A stretch of DNA of 64,000 bases from a bacterium (lineage in GTDB: Bacteria; Desulfobacterota; Binatia; HRBIN30; CADEER01). A program made the position numbers and the translations under genes. The stretch spans positions 186,001-250,000 of the forward strand of contig JAHBUY010000002.1 in NCBI GenBank assembly GCA_019637795.1, read 5' to 3'. Below are positions 35,976 to 43,538 of the stretch, piece after piece. Below the pieces are notes generated by a model. The model searched no databases, was not told the origin of the DNA, and saw only the letters and a list, made by a program, of their open reading frames with translations. How positions within the stretch are numbered: the stretch's first letter is position 1; each line of letters begins with the position of its first letter.

Positions 35976-37423
35976 CCCGCGGCTCGCCCCTCGAGCGCCC
36001 GCAACGCGACCTCCTCGGCGAACCGCACCACCTCGTCGGCCAGGCAGCGATCGACGAACAGCGCCTGGTCGGCGCCGAAGCGGGCGTCGTCGTCGCGCAT
36101 CGAAACGAGCTGCGGGTAGAGGACGCGGCGCGGGCCGTAGCTGGCGGTGGCGACGGGCACGATGCGGCTCAGCATGCCCTCGAGCCGGAACAGGGCGAAG
36201 ACGCGCTGCATCGGCTGCTCGTCGCCGCAGAACGACTCCAGCAGATCGACGGCGGCGAGCATGCGCTCGCTCTCGGCGCGTTGCGAGATCAGCCAGGGCT
36301 CGATCTCCTCGGCGAGGGCGCGGTCGTCGAGGCCGGCGCGCAGCGCCTCCGCGGCGTCGACCCGCGGCTCGAGCGCGTCGCGCAGCGCCGTCACCGCCTT
36401 GAGCGCGCCGCGGCCGGTGGCGAAGGCGGCGCGCACGGCATCGAACAGGTCCTCGAGCTGGCGGTCGCGGTCGTCGGGCGCCGACGGCGAGAAGCAGTGC
36501 GCCGCGGCGAACAGGGCGAACGGCGCCGAGGCGCCGGCGCCCGCCTCCTCGACGGCCGTCGCCCAGGCGCGCTCGGGGTCGTAGGCCGCGGGGTCCGCCA
36601 TGTAGACGGCGGCGGTGTGCAGCGCCACCGTCGACGCGTGGCCCTGCGCCATCGGATTGAGGAGCAGGCCGCTGACGTGCTGCGGCAGCGCGCCGTCGCG
36701 GCCGCGGTACGGGCCGAGATGGAGCATCGGTCGCATCGGCCCGTCGGCCACCGGGACGTTGTCCCACACCAGCAGGCGCCGGCGCAGCGTCGCGGCGCGC
36801 GCCGCCGCCTCGGCGGCGGTGATGGTCGGGCTGATCACGGTGCGGCCCGTCCAGCCGACCTCGATCGCCGGCGCCAGCTCCGCCCCCAGGGTCGCCAGGT
36901 AGTCCGTCGCCGCGGTGCCGACGTAGTCCGTCGGCACCATCCACAGCGTCGACTCGTCGCCAACCGCCTCGGCGACCGCGTGCGTCAGCGCCACGTGCGC
37001 CGCCGCCAGGGACGGGAACCGCTCGGCGTCGCCGGCGTGCAGGAAGCCGGTGGGCACGTCGTCGAGCGCCAGGCAGAAGAAGCGGGCGCCGAGGGCGTGG
37101 AAGGCGCGGAACTTCTCCTGCAGGGCGCGGACGTCGGCCGCCGACCCGTACTCGATCGTCAGCCCGGGCGACACCGCGAAGCCGACCGCCACCCCGAGCG
37201 CCGCGCCGCGCTCGACCAGCGCGCCGAGCTCGCGCAGCATCGCGCCGCTGTAGGCGGTGCGCCACTGGGCGCGGTGCAGCGGGTCGTCCTTGGGCGCGTA
37301 GACGTAGCGGTTCATCCCCCAGCGCGCCATGCGCTCCAGCAGCCACAGGCGATCGGCGTGCGCGTACGGCGCCCCGTAGTAGCCCTCGATCACGCCGCGA
37401 TGGACGAAGTGATGGTCGCTCAC
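35972..37423 (-). CDS. GH84-family beta-N-acetylhexosaminidase (O-GlcNAcase-like)
   Basis: 483 aa. Diagnostic GH84 segments: RGVIEGYYGAPY near residues 9-20, YAPKDDPLHRAQWR at 42-55, and the catalytic Asp pair in FCLALDDVPTGF (Asp121, Asp122). Family members remove N-acetylglucosamine from proteins or glycans by substrate-assisted catalysis. No signal peptide is seen from the GTG start at 37423, so a cytoplasmic protein is predicted; an alternative ATG at 37510 adds 29 residues without a clear signal. The stop codon TAG lies within the terminal repeat of the MITE-like element. Confidence 0.88.
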   Translation of the reverse strand: MSDHHFVHRGVIEGYYGAPYAHADRLWLLERMARWGMNRYVYAPKDDPLHRAQWRTAYSGAMLRELGALVERGAALGVAVGFAVSPGLTIEYGSAADVRALQEKFRAFHALGARFFCLALDDVPTGFLHAGDAERFPSLAAAHVALTHAVAEAVGDESTLWMVPTDYVGTAATDYLATLGAELAPAIEVGWTGRTVISPTITAAEAAARAATLRRRLLVWDNVPVADGPMRPMLHLGPYRGRDGALPQHVSGLLLNPMAQGHASTVALHTAAVYMADPAAYDPERAWATAVEEAGAGASAPFALFAAAHCFSPSAPDDRDRQLEDLFDAVRAAFATGRGALKAVTALRDALEPRVDAAEALRAGLDDRALAEEIEPWLISQRAESERMLAAVDLLESFCGDEQPMQRVFALFRLEGMLSRIVPVATASYGPRRVLYPQLVSMRDDDARFGADQALFVDRCLADEVVRFAEEVALRALEGRAAG

Positions 37424-37483
37424 ACCGGCCTCAGAGCACACCGCGGCCCGGGGGTGAAGCCCTCTGTGGACCTCGCGCGCCGC

Positions 37484-37499
37484 TGTGGTAGAGACCCGC
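37484..37499 (+). promoter_or_regulatory. -10-like motif immediately before the LLM oxidoreductase start
   Basis: TGTGGTAGAGACCCGC abuts ATG 37500; it matches the sequence before the aldo/keto reductase start at 34087 almost base for base. No Shine-Dalgarno is present. Leaderless transcription is inferred. Confidence 0.4.
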
Positions 37500-38501
37500 A
37501 TGCCTCTCAAACAGGGTGTCGTCGCGTTCTGGAAGAACTACGACCGCAAGGCGGTGGTCCGCGCCGCGCAGCTCGCCGAGGAGCTCGGGTACGATTCGAT
37601 CTGGATCCCCGAGGCCTGGGCCTACGAGCAGTTCCAGCTCCTCACCGAGATCGCGCTCAAGACCAAGCACATCAAGGTAGCGACCGGCATCGCCAACGTC
37701 TTCAGCCGCTCCGCCGGCCTGCTGGCGATGAGCGCCGCGACGCTGGACGAGATCTCCGAGGGCCGCGCCATCATTGGCCTCGGCACCAGCGGCAAGCTGG
37801 TGGTCGAGAACTTCCACGGCGTCGCCTACGAGAAGCCGCTCACCCGCCTGCGCGAGACCATCGGCATCATGCGCGCCCTGTGGCGCGGCGAGCGCCTGCG
37901 GCCGGAGCTGAGCACCCTCTTCGACGCCCGCCAGTTCAAGCTCGAGATGACGCCGTTGCGGCCGACCATCCCGGTGTACGTCGCCTCGCTGCAGGAGAAG
38001 GCGATCCGCGAGATCGGCGCCATGGCCGACGGCTGGCTGCCCACCTTCTGGCCCTATCGCGATCTCAAGGACGGCGTGGCGCTGATCCGCGACGGCGCCG
38101 CCAAGGCCGGCCGCGATGCGAGCGCCATCGAAGTGGCCCCTTTCGTCGGCGTCGTGCCGATGGACGACGTCGCCGCGGCGCGCGCCATGATCAAGCCGCT
38201 GGTGTCCTTCTACATCGGCGGCATGGGCACGTATTACCACGCCATGTTCTGTCGCTACGGCTTCCAGGAGACCGCCGATCGGGTGCGCGAGCTGTACAAC
38301 ACCGGCAAGCGCCGCGAGGCGAGCGAAGCGGTGAGCGACGAGCTGATCGACGCCATCGCCATCTGCGGCCCCGGCCAGCACTGCCGCGAGCAACTGCAGG
38401 AGTGGCACCGCAACGGCGTCGGCACGGCGCTGATCAACCTGCCGACCGGCATGCCGGCCGAGATGACGGAGATGTTCCTGCGCGAGCTGGCGCCGCGATA
38501 G
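37500..38501 (+). CDS. LLM-class F420-dependent oxidoreductase
   Basis: 333-aa luciferase-like monooxygenase-fold protein: AEELGYDSIWIPEAWAYEQF, TKHIKVATGIANVFSRS, LDEISEGRAIIGLGTSGK and a C-terminal RELYNTGKRREASEAV segment. The pattern is of the F420 (5,10-methylenetetrahydromethanopterin reductase-like) branch rather than FMN luciferases, but cofactor and substrate are not proven. ATG 37500. Convergent with dus, leaving a single base between the two stop codons. Confidence 0.88.
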   Translation: MPLKQGVVAFWKNYDRKAVVRAAQLAEELGYDSIWIPEAWAYEQFQLLTEIALKTKHIKVATGIANVFSRSAGLLAMSAATLDEISEGRAIIGLGTSGKLVVENFHGVAYEKPLTRLRETIGIMRALWRGERLRPELSTLFDARQFKLEMTPLRPTIPVYVASLQEKAIREIGAMADGWLPTFWPYRDLKDGVALIRDGAAKAGRDASAIEVAPFVGVVPMDDVAAARAMIKPLVSFYIGGMGTYYHAMFCRYGFQETADRVRELYNTGKRREASEAVSDELIDAIAICGPGQHCREQLQEWHRNGVGTALINLPTGMPAEMTEMFLRELAPR

Positions 38502-38502
38502 C

Positions 38503-39531
38503 CTAGGCGGCGCTACAGGATTCGTCGGGGAGGTCGGCCGGCGCGCCGATCGAGCCGGCGAGCGGGAAGAAGCGCTCGACCACCTCGCGGAACTCCGCCG
38601 GCGTCTCGGCGCGGCAGATGTGGTCGCGGAAGCCCCGCGCCCCGGGCATGCCGGTCAGGTAGCGAACGGCGAACTTGCGCATCGCCACCGTGCCCCAGCG
38701 CTCGCCCTCGCGCTCGATCATCTCGGCGTGATGGCGCAGCAGCAGCGCCCGCTGCTCGAGATGGCTGGGCGGCGCCGGCACCGGCTCGCCGGCGAGCGCG
38801 GCGGCGATCTCGCGGAACACCCACGGTCGCGTCAGGCAGCCGCGCGCCACCATCACCCCGGCGGCGCCGGTGCGCCGCACCGTCTCCACCGCCGAGGCGG
38901 CGTCCTGGACGTCGCCGTTGGCGATCACCGGCACGTCCACCGCCTGGACGACCTCGGCGATCATCTCCCGATTGCACGGCACGCCGTAGCCGTCCCCGGC
39001 GGTGCGGCCGTGGACGGTCACCGCGGCGGCGCCGTTGTCGGCCGCGGCGCGCGCCACCGCCGGCGCGGTGCGCTGGTGCACGCTCGGCCCGAGGCGGATC
39101 TTCGCCGTCACCGGCACGCCGCCGGCGCCGCGACGGGTGGCGGCGACCAGCCGGCCGACCGTCGCCGGATCGCGCAGCAGCGTCGCTCCGGCCGCATGGG
39201 TCCCCATGATCCGCTTCTTGGGACAGCCGAAGTTGAGGTCGATGACGGTGATGCCGAGGTCCACCAGGCGCCGCGCCGCCTCCTCGAGCGGCGCCTCCTC
39301 GCGGTCCCAGAGCTGGACGCCGAGCGGCCGCGCCTCGTCCTCGACCCGGCTCAGGCGATCGGGCGGGATGTTGCCCTGCACCCAGCCGCCGGCCGACACC
39401 ATCTCGGTGTAGATCAGGCCGCAGCCGCCGAAGTCGCGCACGATGTCGCGGAAGATCCGGTCGGTGAAGCCGGCGATCGGCGCCGACAGGACCGGATGCG
39501 CCAGCGTGACGGGTCCGATGCGCAGGGTCAT
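38503..39531 (-). CDS. tRNA-dihydrouridine synthase (Dus family)
   Basis: 342-aa FMN enzyme that reduces uridine in tRNA D-loops with NADPH. Family motifs: LSAPIAGFTDRIFRDI, GLIYTEMVS, DLNFGCPKKRIMGTHAAGATLLRDP with the catalytic Cys, VTVHGRTAGDGY with HGR, VIANGDVQD and GVMVARGCLTRPW. The pattern is DusB-like. ATG 39531 is close to a TGTGGTTAG element and a GGTAGGG stretch. It follows an LLM gene on the same strand after 69 bases. Confidence 0.92.
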   Translation of the reverse strand: MTLRIGPVTLAHPVLSAPIAGFTDRIFRDIVRDFGGCGLIYTEMVSAGGWVQGNIPPDRLSRVEDEARPLGVQLWDREEAPLEEAARRLVDLGITVIDLNFGCPKKRIMGTHAAGATLLRDPATVGRLVAATRRGAGGVPVTAKIRLGPSVHQRTAPAVARAAADNGAAAVTVHGRTAGDGYGVPCNREMIAEVVQAVDVPVIANGDVQDAASAVETVRRTGAAGVMVARGCLTRPWVFREIAAALAGEPVPAPPSHLEQRALLLRHHAEMIEREGERWGTVAMRKFAVRYLTGMPGARGFRDHICRAETPAEFREVVERFFPLAGSIGAPADLPDESCSAA

Positions 39532-39539
39532 TGCCCTAC

Positions 39540-39548
39540 CTAACCACA
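39540..39548 (-). promoter_or_regulatory. -10-like motif before dus
   Basis: On the minus strand TGTGGTTAG lies 8-16 bases before the dus ATG. It is the third copy of this motif within 5.5 kb (compare 34071 and 37484). Suggests a promoter inside the minus-strand gene run giving a very short leader. Confidence 0.35.
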
Positions 39549-39600
39549 GAGATTCCCGAAGCGACACCGGGGCCTGCGCGGTGCCCGGTCTCCAGCGGGG

Positions 39601-40449
39601 TCACCGCAGCACGCGTTCGGCGAGGCGGTCGAGGGCCTCGTCGGCCTCGCGGGCGCGTCGCCATGGCAGCGAGACGACGCGCGTGATGCCGGCATCGGCG
39701 TAGCGGCGGACGTCGTCGGCCGTCAGCGCGCCGCCGCCGTGACTGACGGTGAAGTCGAACGGCGCGTCCGCGCGCCCCTGCTCGGCGAGCAGCGCGCGCA
39801 GCCGCCGCGCCTGCGCGCCGGCGCTCTCCGGGGTGTGACCGACGCCGTACCAGCCGTCGCCCAGCGCCGCGGCGCGGCGCAGCGCCGCCTCGCTCTCGCC
39901 GCCGACCAGGATCGGCGGGTGCGGCCGCTGCGCCGGCTTGGGCTCGAAGCGGACCGGCTCGAAGGCGACGTATCGGCCGCGGAAGGACGCGACCTCCTCG
40001 GTCCACAGCGCGCGCAGGGCCCGGATCGCCTCGCGGCCGCGGCCGGCGCGGCTGGCGAAGTCGATGCCAACGGCGCGGAACTCCTCCTCCAGCCAGCCGA
40101 GGCCGACGCCGAAGCTCACCCGGCCGCCGGACAGCACGTCGAGCGTGGTCACCATGCGCGCCACCGCGATCGGATGGCGCAGCGGCAGGATGTAGACATT
40201 GGTGCCGAGGCGGATGCGCTGCGTGCGCGCGGCCACCTGCATCAACACCAGCAGCGGATCGAGCAGCGGCGTCGCCGGATTGATCGGCGGCACGCCCTCC
40301 TGCGCGTACGGATAGCGGCTGCGGATCTCGGCCGGGAACACCAGGTGCTCCGCCACCCAGACCGATTCGAAGCCCAGCGCCTCGGCACGGACGGCGACGT
40401 CGGCCATCTGCTGCGGGCGGAGCATGAACAGCGGGATGCCGATGTTCAT
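39601..40449 (-). CDS. LLM-class F420-dependent oxidoreductase (TIGR03619-like)
   Basis: 282 aa, luciferase-like fold: AEALGFESVWVAEHLVFP, RIRLGTNVYILPLRHPIAVA, TLDVLSGGRVSFGVGLGW and PILVGGESEAALRRAAALGD. This matches the TIGR03619 F420-dependent group; substrate unknown. ATG 40449 is 46 bases after the stop of the sulfatase gene, and dus follows 69 bases further, so the minus-strand run from the lipoprotein at 43019 to dus may be one operon. Confidence 0.9.
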   Translation of the reverse strand: MNIGIPLFMLRPQQMADVAVRAEALGFESVWVAEHLVFPAEIRSRYPYAQEGVPPINPATPLLDPLLVLMQVAARTQRIRLGTNVYILPLRHPIAVARMVTTLDVLSGGRVSFGVGLGWLEEEFRAVGIDFASRAGRGREAIRALRALWTEEVASFRGRYVAFEPVRFEPKPAQRPHPPILVGGESEAALRRAAALGDGWYGVGHTPESAGAQARRLRALLAEQGRADAPFDFTVSHGGGALTADDVRRYADAGITRVVSLPWRRAREADEALDRLAERVLR

Positions 40450-40495
40450 GCGCCAGCGTCCAGGGCGCGCGCGGCGCGGCGTGTGCGGTGGTCCG

Positions 40496-42025
40496 TCATG
40501 AGAGCCCCAATCGCGCGAACTGCTCCGGCGGCGCTTCGACCGACTGCAGCGCCGCGCGCAGCGCCTCGGCCGCGTCCCGCTCGCCCGCCGTGCCGGCGAG
40601 ATTGCGGGTCTCGTCGGGATCGTCGCGCAGGTCGTAGAGGTGGTTGCCGCTGAACTCGCCCCAGGCCCAGAACGGCAGCAGGTCGCCGGCGGCGAAGGGC
40701 TGGCGGATCACCGGCACCGTCGATCCCGGCATGCGCGCCAGCGTCGCGCGATCGTCCGGCAGCGGCAGCCGCAATTGCGGCGCGCGGTGCACCGGCATCG
40801 TCGACCAGCGGTTCGACCACAGGCCGAGCGGCGCGTTGTCGCCGACCGGCGCCCGCGCGTACTTGCGGCGTTCGTCGATCAGGTGCACCTCGCGCCCCCA
40901 CACCCCGGACAGCGCCCACTCGCGCACCCGGGCGACCTCGCCGCGGATCAGCGGCAGCAGCGACCGGCCGTGGGTGCGGTGCGCGAAGCCGACGCCGAAC
41001 AGCTCGGCGAGCGTCGCCGGGATGTCGACGTTGGTGGTCAGCGCCGCGACGACGCCGGGCGCGACCCCCGGCCACGCCACCAGCAGCGGCGTGTGGCCGA
41101 GCGGCTCGTACACCGGTACCGCCGGCTTGCCCCAGATGTCCTTCTCGCCCAGGTAGTGGCCGTGATCGGTGCAGACGATCACCGCCGTCGTCTCCCACAG
41201 CCCGCGGCGGTCGAGCACGTCGAGGACGCGGCCGAGCCAGGCGTCGATCATCGTCAGCTTGCCGCCGTAGCAGGCGCGCACCTGGCGCGCCTGCGCCGGC
41301 GAGAGCACGCCGGCGGCCTGCGCGCCGCGCATGTAGGGCGGCCAGATCAGATGCGGACCCCGCCACGCCGGGTCGTAGAGCGACGCGTACGGCTCCGGGG
41401 TGTCGAAGGGTTCGTGCGGATCGAACTCGTCGACGAACAGCAGGAAGCGCTCGTGCGCCGGCGCTTCCTCCTCCAGCCAGCGCGCCGCCGCCGCCATGGT
41501 GCGCGGCCCCGGGAAATCGGCCTCGTCCCGGAACCAGCCGCGCGAGTCGTCGTAGGGGGTGTGGCCGCGGTGGAACGAGGGCGCGCCGAGCCAGCTCGGA
41601 TCGGGGCGGCTGCGCCAGGGATCGCTCTCGTGGCCGCGCTGGTAATCCCAGGCGGTGAAGTCGCAGTGGTAGTTCTCGCCGCCGATCTCGAACAGGTGCG
41701 GATGATCCGACACCAGCTTGGTCACCACGCCGGCCTGCCGCAGGTGGGCGGTGAGCGGCTGCTCCCAGATCTCGATCGAGCCCCACGGCCGCCAGAGGAA
41801 GTCGAGGGCGCCGCACAGGAGATCGTGCCGCGCCGGCATGCAGGGCAAGGCGCCGGCGTAGTGGCGCTCGAAGCGCAGGGCGCGGCGCGCCAGGCGATCC
41901 AGGTTCGGGGTCGCGAACTCGCGCCCCCCGTAGGGACCGATCATGTGGCGGTTCAGACTGTCGAGCAGCAGGACGATCGCGTGCCGCGGCGGCGGCGGCG
42001 TGGCGGACGGCGGCGCGGTGCTCAT
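40496..42025 (-). CDS. Sulfatase-family hydrolase without signal peptide
   Basis: 509 aa of the alkaline-phosphatase-fold sulfatase family. The metal site starts IVLLLDSLNRHMIGPYGG, the active-site motif is PCMPARHDLL with Cys62 (C-x-P-x-R), and VCTDHGHYLGEKDIWGK carries the second metal cluster. No export signal is apparent, unlike the sulfatase at 29858-31288, so it may act on cytoplasmic sulfate or phosphonate esters. Its ATG is one base after the stop of the upstream lipoprotein gene, indicating coupling. Confidence 0.9.
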   Translation of the reverse strand: MSTAPPSATPPPPRHAIVLLLDSLNRHMIGPYGGREFATPNLDRLARRALRFERHYAGALPCMPARHDLLCGALDFLWRPWGSIEIWEQPLTAHLRQAGVVTKLVSDHPHLFEIGGENYHCDFTAWDYQRGHESDPWRSRPDPSWLGAPSFHRGHTPYDDSRGWFRDEADFPGPRTMAAAARWLEEEAPAHERFLLFVDEFDPHEPFDTPEPYASLYDPAWRGPHLIWPPYMRGAQAAGVLSPAQARQVRACYGGKLTMIDAWLGRVLDVLDRRGLWETTAVIVCTDHGHYLGEKDIWGKPAVPVYEPLGHTPLLVAWPGVAPGVVAALTTNVDIPATLAELFGVGFAHRTHGRSLLPLIRGEVARVREWALSGVWGREVHLIDERRKYARAPVGDNAPLGLWSNRWSTMPVHRAPQLRLPLPDDRATLARMPGSTVPVIRQPFAAGDLLPFWAWGEFSGNHLYDLRDDPDETRNLAGTAGERDAAEALRAALQSVEAPPEQFARLGLS

Positions 42026-42026
42026 G

Positions 42027-43019
42027 TCAGTCCCCGATCACATCATCCGCCTGCGCGAGCAAGCCGAGCGGCAGGCCGACGCCGGCCTGCTCCGCCGCCT
42101 CGGCATTGAGGATGAGGCGCGCCGCCGTCACTCGTTCGAACGGCTCCAGTTGCGGGCGCTCGCCGCGCATCAGCGCCGCGGCGCGCCGGCCCGCCGCGAC
42201 GGCGGCGGCGCGCTGGTCGGCGGCCAGCGTCAGCACCGCGCCCGCCGGCGCGTGCGCGGCGCGGGTGCCGAGCACCAGCATGCGGCAGGCGCGCGCCCCG
42301 GCCACCAGGTCGGCGAGCGCCGCGTCGGTGCTGCGGTCGCCGAGCAGCACCAGCGTCCGCGCATGCCGGTCGCACAGCCCCCGCACCGCCGCGGCGGCGC
42401 CGTCGCCCAACGGCTGGCTGAGCACCGGGTGACGGGTCAGGGCGCGGAGCTGGTCGCGGTAGGCGACCGAGTCGGCGTCGCCGGCGGCGAACACCGCCCC
42501 GAGCGCCGGCGCCGGCAGCAGCGGCTCGGCCGCGTCGAGCAGGGCGCCGAAATCGTTCACCGCGTAGGCGCCGGCGAGCGGCGGGCCGCTCGGGGCGAAC
42601 AGCGCCGGCAGCCAGCGCGCCAGCAGCGCCGGCGGCGTGGCGCCGCCAGCGGCCGGATCGGCGACGTCGGTGAACACCACCGCCGGCGCGCTCGGCCGCG
42701 CCGCCGCCAGGGCGGCGGTGGTGACGGTCAACACCAGGTCGGCCCCGGCGGCCAACTCCTCGCGCAGGCGATCGGCGAGGGCGGCGGCCGGCGCGCGGAC
42801 GGCGCGCAGGCTGCGCTCCGGCGCCGCGCCGGCGCCCTGGTCGACGCCCGCCAGCAGCGCCTCGCGGCACTCCGCGGGCGGCGGCGGATCGTCGGGTTCG
42901 AGCACCACCACCCGCCATGGACCGTCGTGGGCCGGCGGTTGCTCGCAGGCGGCGAGGGCCAGCAACAGGACCACCGCCGGCCGCCGCCATACCCTTCTCG
43001 CCCGGATCGCTCGCCGCAC
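42027..43019 (-). CDS. ABC-type substrate-binding lipoprotein (ABC_sub_bind family)
   Basis: 330 aa. Signal sequence with lipobox LALAAC (Cys25). The mature domain shows the two-lobe periplasmic-binding pattern of PF04392: GADLVLTVTTAALAAA, APAVVFTDVADPAA, LVLLGDRSTDAALADL and a C-terminal RVTAARLILNAEAAEQAGVG, the usual PF04392 ending. No permease or ATPase gene is in the window. The start is GTG at 43019. It leads the minus-strand run with the sulfatase (1-nt gap), LLM oxidoreductase and dus. Confidence 0.82.
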   Translation of the reverse strand: MRRAIRARRVWRRPAVVLLLALAACEQPPAHDGPWRVVVLEPDDPPPPAECREALLAGVDQGAGAAPERSLRAVRAPAAALADRLREELAAGADLVLTVTTAALAAARPSAPAVVFTDVADPAAGGATPPALLARWLPALFAPSGPPLAGAYAVNDFGALLDAAEPLLPAPALGAVFAAGDADSVAYRDQLRALTRHPVLSQPLGDGAAAAVRGLCDRHARTLVLLGDRSTDAALADLVAGARACRMLVLGTRAAHAPAGAVLTLAADQRAAAVAAGRRAAALMRGERPQLEPFERVTAARLILNAEAAEQAGVGLPLGLLAQADDVIGD

Positions 43020-43154
43020 GGCGGCGGATCATGGCAGCGGCACCCGCCAGCGGCAAACTGGCCACCGACGGGAGACTTTTTGCTGCCGCCCCCGCGTGCG
43101 CGTTGACAACCCCGCTGCGGCCATGCTCTGTCCCGCAAGCGCTTCAGGGGGGCT

Positions 43155-43523
43155 ATGCGAGACCACGCACTCGGCAACGACGTGGCGGACCTGTCGTCGG
43201 TTCTCGGCAGCAGTGCGCCGCAGGCGAGCAGTTTCAACGGCACCAAAGGGCTTCTCCTCGCCGTCCTCGAGGACGGCATCCGCAGCTATCTGAGCCCGGT
43301 CGACGAGATCCGCAGCGAGGCGGAGTACTGGGTGAACAGCGGTCGCGCCCGCTCGCCCTTCTGCTTCGTCGTCATCTGCGAGACGCTCGGCCTCGAGCCG
43401 GCGGCGGTGCGCCGCGCGCTCGAGCGGATGCGCGCCCAGGCGGTCGATCCCGCGCGCGCCATCGGCCGGACGCGGCCGAACGTGCGCCGCGTCCACCGCG
43501 TCTCGCAGCGCGGCCTCGGCTGA
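43155..43523 (+). CDS. Conserved hypothetical protein, 122 aa
   Basis: Small soluble protein with KGLLLAVLEDGIRSYL, a SEAEYWV segment and FCFVVICETLGLEPAAVRRA, then a basic tail. This three-part pattern (LLxAVLEDA, EAxxWI, FSFxxICExLGxxP) recurs in small bacterial proteins of unknown function; the last part looks like a helix-turn-helix, so DNA binding is possible. ATG 43155 follows a GGGGGG stretch. A consensus TTGACA at 43103-43108 could be a -35 element, although no good -10 follows. Confidence 0.7.
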   Translation: MRDHALGNDVADLSSVLGSSAPQASSFNGTKGLLLAVLEDGIRSYLSPVDEIRSEAEYWVNSGRARSPFCFVVICETLGLEPAAVRRALERMRAQAVDPARAIGRTRPNVRRVHRVSQRGLG

Positions 43524-43538
43524 ACCGCGGCGGCGCGG

